A stretch of 64,000 bases of DNA from Flavobacterium lindanitolerans (GCF_002846575.1 NZ_PJND01000008.1:434001-498000), one strand, 5' to 3'; numbered from the stretch's first letter, positions 1 through 9,457 are shown. The notes: generated from the sequence alone by a model not told the origin. Translations and numbers: made by a program.

Positions 1-48
1 CAAATTGTTCACGATTTTGCCATTACCCCACTGCGTACCGAAAGCTGA
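1..48 (+). CDS. possible 3' end of an upstream gene (partial)
   Basis: The first 16 codons of frame 1 are open and end in TGA at 46-48 (last residues ITPLRTES). A small TTTTCC/GGAAAA hairpin at 56-71 follows, as expected after a gene end. Fifteen residues are too few to assign a family, and an open stretch this short could be chance. Confidence 0.2.
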   Translation, partial: QIVHDFAITPLRTES

Positions 49-173
49 TTTTTCTTTTTCCTATCCGGAAAAGCAAAGAAATGGCTGTATTTTTTACTAT
101 TTTTTTAGAAATAATTAACATTTGTTTAAGTAGTGGATTTATAATTTTATTTGTCCCTTAATTTGCACCAAGA

Positions 174-623
174 ATGAAAAACCTAAACGAAAAAATGCAC
201 ATTATTCTTGTGGATGATGATGCGGAAGACCGTATGATTTTCGAAGAGGCATTCTCTCAGTTGAATTCCGGGAATCAACTCCTGATGTTCCAGAATGGCC
301 TCGAGGTATTAAATTACCTGAATGAAAACGAAACTGTCCCGGACATTATTTTTCTGGACCTGAACATGCCCATTATGGGTGGTCTGGAAACATTACGGGA
401 AATCAGGAAGAATGACCGCTACAGACAATTGTCTGTTGTAATCTATTCGACTTCATCCGCAGAAAAAGATATTGAAGATACATTGATTGCCGGTGCCAAT
501 GTCTATATTACAAAACCCAATAATTTTGAAACCCTAAGAGATACAATTGCCAAGGTAATTCATGTCAACTGGCAATTTCTTTCTTCGGGTCTGGACCGCG
601 ATACATTTGTATTTGTTACCTGA
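174..623 (+). CDS. single-domain response regulator (CheY-like receiver)
   Basis: A 149-residue protein made only of a receiver domain, so it probably acts by protein-protein contact in a phosphorelay and not by DNA binding. Visible receiver residues are the acidic pocket DDD at 14-16, the phospho-acceptor Asp62 in IIFLDLNMP, the switch Ser/Thr near 92-94 (YSTSS) and Lys114 in ITKP. The short aromatic tail (DTFVFV) is typical of flavobacterial stand-alone receivers, which commonly serve phytochrome-like or PAS histidine kinases. No kinase is adjacent in the window. A partner could lie upstream of position 1. A second ATG at 195 (codon 8) sits just before the domain and is an alternative start. 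Confidence 0.9.
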   Translation: MKNLNEKMHIILVDDDAEDRMIFEEAFSQLNSGNQLLMFQNGLEVLNYLNENETVPDIIFLDLNMPIMGGLETLREIRKNDRYRQLSVVIYSTSSAEKDIEDTLIAGANVYITKPNNFETLRDTIAKVIHVNWQFLSSGLDRDTFVFVT

Positions 624-836
624 TAGTAGTGCAAAATGAAGTAAACCTCTTCTAAATGGTAAATATACATTTACAAAAGACACACTATGAAAACTATTGA
701 CAACCATTAAAAACAGCGCATTGAAATACAAAAGAATCAGATAATAAAATAGCATATAATCTAAAATCATTATATTTACCGCATCACTTTAATTCTCTTC
801 ATAAAATGAAGTTACTGTAAAAAGTGACCTTTATTA

Positions 837-1895
837 ATGACGAGTAAAATTATAGGTGTGGGAAACTATATACCTTCCCAGACCATTACCAATCTATTTT
901 TTGACAAGCATCACTTTTTAGACCAGGCGGGAGATGCCTTAAAACAAGACAATGCAACCATTGCCAGTAAACTGAAAGAAATTACCGGTATTGAGGAAAG
1001 ACGTTATGCGCATCCTAATCAGGTCGCTTCTGATTTAGGCTTTTTGGCCGCCCAATCTGCCATAGAAGATTCAGGAATCGACCCGGAAACACTTGATTAC
1101 ATTATTTTCGCGCATAATTTTGGCGATGTCCGTACAGGAACAATCCAATCTGATATGGTTCCAAGCCTTGCATCGCGTGTCAAGCATCTTTTAAAAATCA
1201 AAAATAATTTTTGTGTAGCCTATGATGTCTTGTTTGGCTGTCCGGGCTGGATTGAAGGCATGATACAGGCGCATGCCTTTATCAAATCGGGAATAGCCAA
1301 AAGATGCCTTGTTATTGGAGCGGAAACCCTTACGCGTGTAGTCGATGCGCATGATAGGGATAGTATGATTTATGCTGATGGTGCCGGTGCCGCTATTCTT
1401 GAAACCAGCAATGACGAATCGGGAATAAAATCACATCTCTCCGGTTCTTTTACCCTTAATGAGAAAGATTACCTGTATTTTGGAAAATCGTATAATAATG
1501 AAAACTGTCCCAATATACGGTATCTGAAGATGGATGGTAGGAAAATTTATGAATTTGCCCTTTTGAATGTTCCCGGTGCCATGCAAAAATGCCTGGATGA
1601 CAGCGGTTATTCTATTAATGACCTCTCTAAAATAATAATCCATCAGGCCAATGAAAAAATGGACGAAGCAATCGTAAACCGTTTTTATAAAATTTACAAA
1701 ACTCCGGTGCCCGAAAATATAATGCCCATGGTAATACACAAGCTTGGAAATAGCAGCGTGGCTACAATTCCGTCACTGTTAACCATGATTTTAAAAAACG
1801 AGCTGCCACAGCATTCAATCAAAGAAAACGATATTGTTCTTTTTGCTTCTGTAGGAGCCGGAATGAACATCAATGCTTTTGTGTACCGTTTTTAA
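837..1895 (+). CDS. 3-oxoacyl-ACP synthase III (FabH-like thiolase-fold KAS III)
   Basis: A 352-residue thiolase-fold condensing enzyme. The KAS III catalytic triad is visible: Cys135 in LFGCPGW, His269 in IIHQAN and Asn305 in HKLGNSS. FabH-type enzymes condense an acyl-CoA starter with malonyl-ACP to begin fatty-acid synthesis, but many Bacteroidota carry extra paralogues for branched-chain, flexirubin or other secondary lipid pathways. The CPGW context differs from the usual CSGF of housekeeping FabH and there are no fatty-acid genes next door (housekeeping fabH usually sits beside rpmF/plsX), so a specialised paralogue is likely. Monocistronic; a strong bidirectional terminator follows. 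Confidence 0.88.
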   Translation: MTSKIIGVGNYIPSQTITNLFFDKHHFLDQAGDALKQDNATIASKLKEITGIEERRYAHPNQVASDLGFLAAQSAIEDSGIDPETLDYIIFAHNFGDVRTGTIQSDMVPSLASRVKHLLKIKNNFCVAYDVLFGCPGWIEGMIQAHAFIKSGIAKRCLVIGAETLTRVVDAHDRDSMIYADGAGAAILETSNDESGIKSHLSGSFTLNEKDYLYFGKSYNNENCPNIRYLKMDGRKIYEFALLNVPGAMQKCLDDSGYSINDLSKIIIHQANEKMDEAIVNRFYKIYKTPVPENIMPMVIHKLGNSSVATIPSLLTMILKNELPQHSIKENDIVLFASVGAGMNINAFVYRF

Positions 1896-1902
1896 AAATA
1901 AA

Positions 1903-1932
1903 AAGGTGTATAAATTAAATTTTATACACCTT
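1903..1932. terminator. bidirectional intrinsic terminator
   Basis: Perfect 12-bp stem AAGGTGTATAAA / TTTATACACCTT with a 6-nt loop, flanked by A- and T-rich sequence. It lies between the converging KAS III gene and the cold-shock gene. Confidence 0.85.
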
Positions 1933-1953
1933 CTTACAAACAAATACAGGTAA

Positions 1954-2145
1954 TTATCTTCTTTTGACATTTACGGCCATCAAACCTTTTTGACCTTTTT
2001 CAATATCAAAAACAACCTTGTCGTTCTCATTAATTTTATCCAATAATCCGGTACTGTGGACAAAAATATCCTCGTTGCTTCCGTCTTGTGAAATGAATCC
2101 AAATCCCTTAGATTCATTAAAAAATTTTACTGTGCCTTCTTGCAT
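1954..2145 (-). CDS. cold-shock protein (CspA family)
   Basis: A 63-residue single cold-shock domain. RNP1 (SKGFGFIS, residues 13-20) and RNP2 (DIFVHST, about 26-32) are intact, which predicts a five-stranded OB fold that binds single-stranded RNA/DNA. It follows the larger cold-shock gene at 2161-2595 with only 15 nt between them, so the two are probably cotranscribed. The length matches the usual 63-70 residues. Confidence 0.95.
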   Translation of the reverse strand: MQEGTVKFFNESKGFGFISQDGSNEDIFVHSTGLLDKINENDKVVFDIEKGQKGLMAVNVKRR

Positions 2146-2160
2146 CTCTTTTTTTATTTG

Positions 2161-2595
2161 TTATTTATTGCTTTTTATATCTGTTGCCTGATATCCTTTT
2201 GGTGTTTTTTCTTTTTTATAATGTACTACATCATGTTTTTTAACAGCTTCATTTAATTGTCCGTAATGGAAAAAAATATTTTCATTGCTGTTTTCTTCTG
2301 TAATAAAACCGTAGCCTTTCTCGCTCATATAGGAAACTATGCCCGAAAAAATTGTGTCTTCCGTAATCATTTCCGCCTTTTTAGATTGCCTGGCTTTAGC
2401 AGCATCCTCTTCCCTGTTCTGAGCGTGGGGTGGCAATGAAGTGAAATTTCCATTGATATCGACATAAACAATCATATCATCAAGCTCTTTCCCTTTATTG
2501 TTATTTGTTTTTCGTTCTTCTCTTCTGGAAATTTTATCCTGCTGCTTCTTTTGTTTTTTTTTATTGTTTTCTTTTTTAAAAAACGAATCTGCCAT
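2161..2595 (-). CDS. cold-shock domain protein with basic N-terminal tail
   Basis: 144 residues. The first ~45 are extremely Lys/Arg/Gln-rich (KKENNKKKQKKQQDK), then a linker, then a divergent cold-shock domain at ~78-140 with RNP1-like KGYGFITEE and RNP2-like NIFFHYG. The basic tail is likely an additional nucleic-acid contact. It heads a two-gene unit with the CspA-type gene immediately downstream. The start at 2595 is supported because it leaves the whole basic tail in frame; an upstream frame-shifted reading has no homology. Confidence 0.88.
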   Translation of the reverse strand: MADSFFKKENNKKKQKKQQDKISRREERKTNNNKGKELDDMIVYVDINGNFTSLPPHAQNREEDAAKARQSKKAEMITEDTIFSGIVSYMSEKGYGFITEENSNENIFFHYGQLNEAVKKHDVVHYKKEKTPKGYQATDIKSNK

Positions 2596-2763
2596 ATTGG
2601 GTACTTTTTATTTAAATGGAAATGAGGATTTACTTTTAGGATGGAATTATCATTCCCATATAGTTCATTGCATGAACATAGGCTAATCATATCCGTTGGT
2701 TAAAAGCCTAACCATCCTTGAATCGTTTACAAACGAATAATGACCAAAATGAAATACTGATTT

Positions 2764-3039
2764 CTAATAGTGTTTTTTTCTGGAACGCGTATCGTTTTCT
2801 TTTGGCATTGCTTCTTTTACTGCCATTGTACGTGAGTCAAACTCAGAATCGTTCAGATTGTCTACAGCATTCTGCGCTTCGTCCTGTTCAGGCATTTCAA
2901 CAAAGGCAAAGCCTCTGGAATTTCCGGAAAATTTGTCTGTAATGATTTTAACTGAAGTTACTTCTCCATAGGAAGCAAATAAGTCGAACAATTGTTCTTC
3001 TGAAGTCTTAAAACTCAGATTGCCAACAAAAATATTCAT
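2764..3039 (-). CDS. RNA-binding protein with one RRM domain
   Basis: 91 residues, almost all of it an RRM: RNP2 is IFVGNL (residues 3-8) and RNP1 is RGFAFVEM (about 42-49), followed by a short basic tail (SRKKHY). Bacterial glycine-poor RRM proteins of this size (Rbp type) bind U-rich RNA and are often cold-regulated. It stands next to two cold-shock genes on the same strand, forming an RNA-chaperone group. A canonical promoter lies upstream and gives a ~115-nt 5' leader, a length also seen for cold-shock mRNAs. Confidence 0.93.
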   Translation of the reverse strand: MNIFVGNLSFKTSEEQLFDLFASYGEVTSVKIITDKFSGNSRGFAFVEMPEQDEAQNAVDNLNDSEFDSRTMAVKEAMPKENDTRSRKKHY

Positions 3040-3389
3040 AAGTAAATAATTTTAAGATTAAAAAATGGCACCTGAGAAAGCAAAAACTGAGAGAGAGAAA
3101 AAGAGTGTTTTAAACTATTCCAGAGAAGGCAACAGAAACCTGTTATATAATATCGCAACAAATATAGTCAATGATAATTGATAATCAAATAAATATATTT
3201 TTTTATTTTAAAAATAAAAAGCTATTGAAATCAATTCAAGAAATTTCCGGCTTTTATTCGGAACATTATTTATAAAAAACTTCCTCTGTAACTTTCAATA
3301 AACAAGGAAAAATATCATATTATTATTCTTACTTTATCAAAAACCGCTTCGCATGATTTTAATCCTTATTTTTACAAAAAAATAAGAAG
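3040..3389. other. 350-bp divergent intergenic region
   Basis: Between the divergent RRM gene and the TPR kinase. Apart from the minus-strand promoter above it contains only AT-rich sequence. I see no further gene, hairpin or repeat. Confidence 0.6.
3159..3188 (-). promoter_or_regulatory. Bacteroidota-type promoter for the RRM gene
   Basis: On the minus strand TTG (3188-3186), a 19-nt spacer and TATATTTG (3166-3159) match the TTG-N19-TAnnTTTG consensus exactly. Transcription would start near 3153. Confidence 0.7.
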
Positions 3390-5297
3390 ATGCCCAAATT
3401 ATTCCCCTCAAAAAATATTTTGTTTTTGGCTCTGTTTTTACTCTGCATTTCCTATTCCCATTCCCAAACTCAGGAAATACAGAAACTTCAAAAGAGTCTG
3501 CCACATGTAAAGGACAGTATTTCATATGTCAATAAAATCAACCGTATTGGTATGCTGATGCATATGAAAAATCCGGACAGCAGTTTGATTTATGCAATGA
3601 ATGCCCGTACTGTTGCCGGAAGAATCCGGTATAAAAAGGGAGCCGTTGATGCGGAAAATGTAATTGGAATCTCATTAGCCTTAAAGGGGCTTAGCAATGA
3701 GGCCTTAAAAATATTCGGCCAGGTTCTTGCCGATTATGAAAAAATGGGCGATAAACAAAATACGGTGCAACTCTACATGAATTTTGCGAGCCTACAGATG
3801 CAAATCGGAAACCAGCTTCGGGCCGTAGAATATAACAGGCAGGCTTTGAAAATAGGAAAAAGCATTCCGACAGACAGCATCATGAGCAGGGTATATGCCA
3901 ATTATTGTATGGCAAATCCACAGCTTTCTGAAGACAGTGTTCAGTATTATCTGGAACGCTCCAATAAAATTGGTGAAAAAGTAAATGACCAGTCGCTTCT
4001 TATAGGCAACAAGCAAATTCTTGGTATTTTTTATATGATTCGGGGCGCCAGAGATAAAGCCTTACCGTTATTGGAAAGTTCGCTTCAGGAGGCGAAAGCA
4101 GCCAAACTTGAGCGATTACAGCTTCAGGGGCTCAACGCCATGGCTGAATTTAATGCTAACAACCCGGAATTAGCCCTGAAATATATGGAGGAGCAGATGA
4201 CCATAATAGAATCTAACGGTTATGACGAATTAAAAGCCCCGGTCTTATTTTCGATGCTGCGGTTCGCAAAAATGAGCGGGAATATTGAAAAAGAGCGGGA
4301 ATTAAGCGAAAAGATGATTGCCGCACAATTAAAGCGGCAAGCCAGTCTGGAAAAATTCATTGGAGATTATGTGCATTACTACCAAATCCAGGAAAATAAC
4401 AAGGATTTGGAGCGGTCACAAAAAGCATCACGACAGACTATCATAATATTGACCGTCTTTTCAATAGTGTGCGGTATTTTGCTATTGCTATTATTCCGGG
4501 CGTATAAAAAAATCCGAAATGATTCTAAAAAGAAAGCCGCATTATATGAAATCATCGAAAAAAAGAATGCTTCCTTATCTGAAGCCGATGCCATGAAATC
4601 TAACCTGGTTTCTATTCTTGCACATGACTTCCGTTCGCCTCTTATTTCAACCCTCTATATGGTTAGACTCTTAGAGCGTAATACGGAACTTACCGAATCT
4701 GAAAAGGAATCTTTTTATCTGACAATCAGTAATGATATTTCCGGAACGCTGGAAAATTTTGATGCTACCCTGCAATGGATTAAACGCCAACTTGGAGAGT
4801 TCAGAATTAATTTTGAAACGGTGGATATTCGTTCGTTACTTGACGAAGCCATTAGCGGCTACAATGCGCAGCTCAATGAAAAAGGAATTACGGTTATCAA
4901 TAATGTGCCGGAAGGTATTTTGGCCACATCAGACAAGGAAATGCTTCAATTTGTAAATCGAAACCTGCTTTCCAATGCCTTAAAATTTTCTCCTAAAGGT
5001 AAAACTATCGCTGTAGATGCATTTAAAAATGGGTCCGAAATTGTTATCTCCGTCAAAGATGAAGGGCCGGGATTATCACATAATCAAATCGAAAAACTGT
5101 TTTCTATAAGCAGTAAGGGTGGCTCAATGCATGAAGGTGCCGGCATAGCACTTTCGTTTAGTAAGGATTTTATAGTAAAACTAGGTGGAAGGATTTGGGC
5201 GGAAAATCGTAATACTGCCGGTAGCATCTTTAGTTATGCTGTTCCATCCAATCCCATTATTGATAAGGAAAGTATACAGTCAAAAATTGTGGCTTAA
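3390..5297 (+). CDS. TPR-containing sensor histidine kinase
   Basis: 635 residues: signal peptide (1-25, ending SYSHSQ), tetratricopeptide-type helices through ~340, one membrane segment at ~349-369 (IIILTVFSIVCGILLLLLF), coiled linker, HisKA with His412 in LAHDFRSPL, and HATPase_c with N-box NLLSNALKFS, G1 DEGPGLS and G2 GAGIALSFSKDF. The TPRs are predicted periplasmic and the kinase core cytoplasmic. No response regulator is fused or immediately adjacent, so it is an orphan kinase. The stand-alone receiver at 174-623 is the nearest candidate partner. Its 3' end abuts a long inverted repeat. Confidence 0.9.
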   Translation: MPKLFPSKNILFLALFLLCISYSHSQTQEIQKLQKSLPHVKDSISYVNKINRIGMLMHMKNPDSSLIYAMNARTVAGRIRYKKGAVDAENVIGISLALKGLSNEALKIFGQVLADYEKMGDKQNTVQLYMNFASLQMQIGNQLRAVEYNRQALKIGKSIPTDSIMSRVYANYCMANPQLSEDSVQYYLERSNKIGEKVNDQSLLIGNKQILGIFYMIRGARDKALPLLESSLQEAKAAKLERLQLQGLNAMAEFNANNPELALKYMEEQMTIIESNGYDELKAPVLFSMLRFAKMSGNIEKERELSEKMIAAQLKRQASLEKFIGDYVHYYQIQENNKDLERSQKASRQTIIILTVFSIVCGILLLLLFRAYKKIRNDSKKKAALYEIIEKKNASLSEADAMKSNLVSILAHDFRSPLISTLYMVRLLERNTELTESEKESFYLTISNDISGTLENFDATLQWIKRQLGEFRINFETVDIRSLLDEAISGYNAQLNEKGITVINNVPEGILATSDKEMLQFVNRNLLSNALKFSPKGKTIAVDAFKNGSEIVISVKDEGPGLSHNQIEKLFSISSKGGSMHEGAGIALSFSKDFIVKLGGRIWAENRNTAGSIFSYAVPSNPIIDKESIQSKIVA

Positions 5298-5298
5298 T

Positions 5299-5375
5299 TA
5301 TACCAGTTTGGGACAGGCAAAAAATAAAATTACTCCCACAATTTATTAATTTACCTGTCGCAGTAAACTGGTATA
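5299..5375. ncRNA. long hairpin (19-22 nt arms, 36-nt loop), candidate terminator or small RNA
   Basis: Left arm 5299-5317 (TATACCAGTTTGGGACAGG) pairs imperfectly with 5354-5375 (begins CCTGTC, ends AAACTGGTATA); the outer 11 bp and an inner CCTGTC/GACAGG are perfect. It begins directly after the kinase stop codon, so it could be that gene's terminator. It also lies about 25 nt downstream of the minus-strand start predicted for the triple-repeat promoter at 5405-5493, so it could be a small RNA transcribed on the minus strand. Confidence 0.5.
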
Positions 5376-5404
5376 GGGTGCGTATTCCCCCATCTTTAAT
5401 AGTC

Positions 5405-5493
5405 CAAAGGTTTGAATTCTTTTGCGAAACCTAAAGCAAGAAGTAACAAAAGGTCATATTTGGGAGTAAGTGGTTGAATTGGGGAGTAAGTGG
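5405..5493 (-). promoter_or_regulatory. triple 20-bp direct-repeat promoter, site 1
   Basis: Read on the minus strand: CCACTTACT (from 5493), CCACTTACT (from 5473) and a weaker CCTTTTGTTACTT (from 5453), exactly 20 nt apart. ACCTTTG then starts 42 nt after the last CC (5411-5405), the same spacing as at sites 2 and 3. Regularly spaced direct repeats fit a LytTR-type activator site. It may act on the minus strand (toward the 5299-5375 hairpin), on the plus-strand kinase gene starting at 5568, or both. A weak plus promoter, TTG (5516-5518) then TATTTTAG (5541-5548), lies just downstream. Confidence 0.6.
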
Positions 5494-5567
5494 TAAATTG
5501 CTTTCAAAAAACATATTGTTATTTATTTCCGTAAAATAACTATTTTAGTTGTGTAATTTATTTTTTC

Positions 5568-8500
5568 ATGCATTTCCGCATATCTATACTCTTTTTGTTA
5601 TTTAGCGTTCAACTATTTGGACAGGATTATGCATTGAAAGAAGCACAAATTCGCGACGGATACAATACTTACCTGCTTTCAAGTTCTGCCTTTGTTGACA
5701 AAGACCGTTTTGTTTGGTATGCCACCAATCGCGATGGGGATTTTTACAGATTTGACGGAAAAAACAAGCTCAGGTACCAGTTTTATAAAAATGAAAACAG
5801 TTATGGGGATAGTTTCTATATCTGTAATAATGCCTGGATACAAGACCACAAGAATAACATTTGGGCAGCCGAACTGGATAAAGCTTATATCATTACTCCT
5901 GATAAACTTCTGGTAGAACGCATCCAATATCCTTCGGAAAAATTAAGTTCCAAGTCATTTATTGCAAAAGACGAAGTTAATAACCTCTGGATTAGCAATG
6001 GTTCACGGTTCCTGATTAAAATTACACCTGACCGTCAGGTTATCCGGGTTACGCATCCCCTACTGAATGATAAAAATGAAATTGAAATAATTAAGGTTTT
6101 AGACAACGGGAGAATCATCGCAAAATCAGGATACAACATTTTTTATGTTGACACCAAAGGAATACATTTCTCTGCTAATATCCATACCATTGACAAAGCT
6201 ATCAATTCTGAATTTGCTATTTTTGAGAACGGTAAAATTGTGGCCGAAAACAGCAGTGGTTATTATAAATACAACAATAGTTCCTACAAGTATGTCTATT
6301 TAAAGGAACTGAACATACAGCTATTTAATTATCCTTACGAAGAAAATTGTTTGTTAGGCAATTGTAACTGGAGCAATAGCACTTTGATTGCCGATTCAAA
6401 ATTTCTTGTAACGGATAACTCCTCCCTTTTCATCAATCAAATTGACAAGAAAACTAATCAGATTACTACCACAGACACCCTACATTTTAAAAAACAAATT
6501 TCTATCGCCAATAACAAACTCCATTCTAACTTTATATGGATATCAGCTTATGACGAACTTTATAAACTACTTATAATACCAAATAATTTTAAAAGAATTT
6601 TACAATCTGATGACAAGCAGTATAGCACGAGGGGTATTGTTTCAGATTCAAAAAACAACCTCTATATAGGCACATACGAAGGTCTTTACAAACAGGAAAA
6701 TAATAAAAAACCAGTACCATTTTTAGTCAAAGGAGAAAAAAACGGAGCTTATGACATTCTGATTTTAGAGAAAAATGATTCTATTTTATGGGGGTCGCAA
6801 GAATACAGCAGTCTCAAAAAAATAAATCTGACTACCCACACCAAAAAAGAGATAGGTCTTCCCAAAGGTTTCAAAATCGAATACATGAAAGAAAAATCTC
6901 CGGATGAATTGTGGATGGGTTCTAACAAAGGAATGTATGTTTTCAGTAAAAAAACAGAAACAATCAGTCCTTTTAATGAAAATGGATATTTTTTAGGTAC
7001 TGTTCCGGTATTGGGTTTTATTGAAGCAAAAGATGGAAAAAAATGGTTCGCTACCCGGCAGGGACTTTTCCTAAAGGAGAAAGGAAAAGATTTTATAAAC
7101 TATCAGAAACTGAATCCCACCTTTAATTTCAAAGACCTGCTCACACTACACGAAGACGATCGGGGCAATCTATGGATGAGTACCGGCGCAAAAGGAATTA
7201 TTTTCTTAGACCCAAAAACAAACCGCTTTAAAAATTTGACACAGTCTGACGGACTTTCAAACAACACGGTTTGCGGAATATTGGAAAGTAAGGAAGCCAT
7301 GTGGTTTTCTACCTACTACGGACTTACCCGATTTGACAAAAAAGAAGGTTTTTTTGCCTTATATTATAAAGAAGACGGACTGTCCGACAATGAATTTAAT
7401 GTCAGGTCTAGCTATAAAAAAGATGAGAATACATTTTATTTCGGAGGTCTGAATGGCATTATCGAATTCAATCCAGCCAACATAAAACTCAGGGGAAAAC
7501 ATCCGCATACCATTTTTTTGTACAGTTCTACCTATTTTTCCAATGAAAGAAATAAAAATGTAACCGATTATTTAAGCCTCCATAAAAAAACAATCAGCCT
7601 TCCTTATAATAAAAATTATTTTTCGGCAGTATTCTCTATTAATGAATTGTTTTACATTGAAAAAAACACCTATCTCTATAAAATAGAAGGACTTAGGAAT
7701 GAGTGGATAGATGCCGGAACATCCGGTCTTGTTGAGCTTCCCAGCCTCCCTCCCGGAGATTATGTATTACGGGTCAAAGGAAAAGACGCTAAAGGCATTG
7801 AGACTCTAAACGAAATAAAGATTAACCTCCATGTAGAACAGATTTTTTATAAAACACCATTTTTTATTATCTTGATAGCACTATTAGTGATTGGTTCAAT
7901 CATCTATTTCTTTTTCAGGCGTAACCGAAGACAAAAAAGAATTTTTGAAAGAGAAAAAGAAATTAAAGAACTAAAATCCAGTGCCCTTAGGGCCCAAATG
8001 AACCCTCATTTTGTCTTTAATATTTTGAATAATATGCAAAGCGTCCTGATTTTAAAGGGAGAAGCCGAAGCAAACAAATATTTTGGTGCTTTTTCTAAAC
8101 TTTTCAGGCAAACACTCGACATTTCAAGGCAGGAACTCATCACGCTCAAAAGTGAAATTGAATACCTCAACAATTATTTACTACTCAACAATCTGCAGCT
8201 CAACGATGAGTTAGAGTATTCTGTAAATGTTCAAAACAGCGTTGGGGATACCAGTACTATTTTTCTACCAGGCATGCTAATCCAACCTTTTGTAGAAAAT
8301 GCCATACTGCATGGGCTTTCCCCAAAACAGGACAAAAAGCTAACCATCGATTTTTCTATGGAAGAAGGCTATTTGGTGGTTATTGTTGAAGACAACGGAA
8401 TTGGCAGAACTATGGCTACAGAAAATACCCTGCACAAAAAAGAGGCACACAAATCATGGGCTACCACAATAGTTAATGAGCGAATCAACATTATGAATTA

Positions 8501-8609
8501 TCGTCATAATACTACTAAAGCTGTTATTCTTAAAATAGATGATTTAGAGAAAAACGGAAATCCTTGCGGTACCCGTGTAACCTTAAAATTACAACAGCCT
8601 ATGGAGTGA
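5568..8609 (+). CDS. two-component propeller sensor kinase, LytS/His_kinase type
   Basis: 1013 residues. Signal peptide 1-18 (LFLLFSVQLFGQ), then a long periplasmic region with Reg_prop/beta-propeller repeats (several copies of the xGLSNNTV / DRGNLWM / GLTRFD kind, ~30-650), a Y_Y_Y domain (~660-755), a membrane helix (~764-785, IILIALLVIGSIIYFFF), then a His_kinase (PF06580-like) segment with the phospho-acceptor His814 in MNPHFVFN, and HATPase_c with VEDNGIG. This architecture normally signals to LytTR regulators, and exactly such a gene follows 83 nt downstream. Many relatives sense extracellular polymers, but nothing here identifies the ligand. A triple-repeat regulatory site lies 75 bp upstream, which suggests autoregulation. 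Confidence 0.93.
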   Translation: MHFRISILFLLFSVQLFGQDYALKEAQIRDGYNTYLLSSSAFVDKDRFVWYATNRDGDFYRFDGKNKLRYQFYKNENSYGDSFYICNNAWIQDHKNNIWAAELDKAYIITPDKLLVERIQYPSEKLSSKSFIAKDEVNNLWISNGSRFLIKITPDRQVIRVTHPLLNDKNEIEIIKVLDNGRIIAKSGYNIFYVDTKGIHFSANIHTIDKAINSEFAIFENGKIVAENSSGYYKYNNSSYKYVYLKELNIQLFNYPYEENCLLGNCNWSNSTLIADSKFLVTDNSSLFINQIDKKTNQITTTDTLHFKKQISIANNKLHSNFIWISAYDELYKLLIIPNNFKRILQSDDKQYSTRGIVSDSKNNLYIGTYEGLYKQENNKKPVPFLVKGEKNGAYDILILEKNDSILWGSQEYSSLKKINLTTHTKKEIGLPKGFKIEYMKEKSPDELWMGSNKGMYVFSKKTETISPFNENGYFLGTVPVLGFIEAKDGKKWFATRQGLFLKEKGKDFINYQKLNPTFNFKDLLTLHEDDRGNLWMSTGAKGIIFLDPKTNRFKNLTQSDGLSNNTVCGILESKEAMWFSTYYGLTRFDKKEGFFALYYKEDGLSDNEFNVRSSYKKDENTFYFGGLNGIIEFNPANIKLRGKHPHTIFLYSSTYFSNERNKNVTDYLSLHKKTISLPYNKNYFSAVFSINELFYIEKNTYLYKIEGLRNEWIDAGTSGLVELPSLPPGDYVLRVKGKDAKGIETLNEIKINLHVEQIFYKTPFFIILIALLVIGSIIYFFFRRNRRQKRIFEREKEIKELKSSALRAQMNPHFVFNILNNMQSVLILKGEAEANKYFGAFSKLFRQTLDISRQELITLKSEIEYLNNYLLLNNLQLNDELEYSVNVQNSVGDTSTIFLPGMLIQPFVENAILHGLSPKQDKKLTIDFSMEEGYLVVIVEDNGIGRTMATENTLHKKEAHKSWATTIVNERINIMNYRHNTTKAVILKIDDLEKNGNPCGTRVTLKLQQPME

Positions 8610-8692
8610 TTCTTAATTTTTGCTTAATTATTCAATTTTACTGAAAAATTTGCAAAATATTCTTAACTTTAATCTCCTCCAATTTTAAACAT

Positions 8693-9457
8693 ATGCAAGC
8701 CCATAAAGCCCTGATAATTGACGATGAAGTCAACAATATTGCCTTATTAAAACATTTCGTCACCAAATACTGTCCGAGTATAGAAGTCGTTGGCGAAGCC
8801 CTGACCATATCAGAAGGCATTTCCGAAATCAGGGAGAAAGAACCGGATATTCTTTTTTTGGATATAAAATTAAACGAAGGCAATTCCTTTGAAATCCTGG
8901 ACCAACTGGATAATCTTAAAGCGCAGGTAATTTTCGTTACTTCTTATGACGAGTATGCCCTTAAAGCTTTTAAATATAATGCTGTGGATTATATTCTAAA
9001 ACCCATCATTATAGAAGATGTGATTTTGGCCGTAAACAAAGCTGTAAAGAACATCGAGCAGCAAGACTTTTTTGATTTTGGAAAACTTACATCCTTGCCT
9101 AACGAAACCACATCTTTTTCTGAAAACAAAGAATATATAGCCATTCCTTCTCTGGATAAGGTTGATATGGTCAAAAGCAGCCAGATTACCTATATTGAGG
9201 CAGATAATAAATATACTGTTTTCCATACCATAGAGGGTAAAAAATATACCTCCAGCAAAAATCTTTTAAGTTTTGAGGAAACACTGGACAAGGCCCGCTT
9301 TTTCAGAATACACCATTCTTTCATACTCAATATTGAGCATCTTGTTACGATTATCAAAAAAGACGGAAGCTATTGCGAAATGTCGGATGGTACATTATTG
9401 CCTATTGCCAGACGTAAGCTGGAAGATTTCCATCGGTTTCTCAAAATCAAAAACTAG
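8693..9457 (+). CDS. LytTR-family response regulator
   Basis: 254 residues: receiver at 1-118 with acidic pair Asp10/Asp11, phospho-acceptor Asp57 (LFLDIKL), Thr/Ser near 83-84 and Lys103 (YILKPI); then a LytTR DNA-binding domain at ~146-250 (ITYIEADNKYTVFHT, FFRIHHSFILN). LytTR domains insert beta-strand loops into the major groove of two or more direct repeats about two helical turns apart. It is the cognate partner of the propeller kinase just upstream (83-nt gap, same strand) and the best candidate to bind the 20-bp-spaced repeats found at 5405-5493, 9797-9845 and 32869-32914. Confidence 0.95.
   Translation: MQAHKALIIDDEVNNIALLKHFVTKYCPSIEVVGEALTISEGISEIREKEPDILFLDIKLNEGNSFEILDQLDNLKAQVIFVTSYDEYALKAFKYNAVDYILKPIIIEDVILAVNKAVKNIEQQDFFDFGKLTSLPNETTSFSENKEYIAIPSLDKVDMVKSSQITYIEADNKYTVFHTIEGKKYTSSKNLLSFEETLDKARFFRIHHSFILNIEHLVTIIKKDGSYCEMSDGTLLPIARRKLEDFHRFLKIKN

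Noticed and set aside
2472..2690. Second frame overlapping the basic-tail cold-shock gene
   Set aside because: It shares most of its length with the cold-shock protein coding region in another frame and has no domain; the Lys-rich bias of that DNA explains the open frame.
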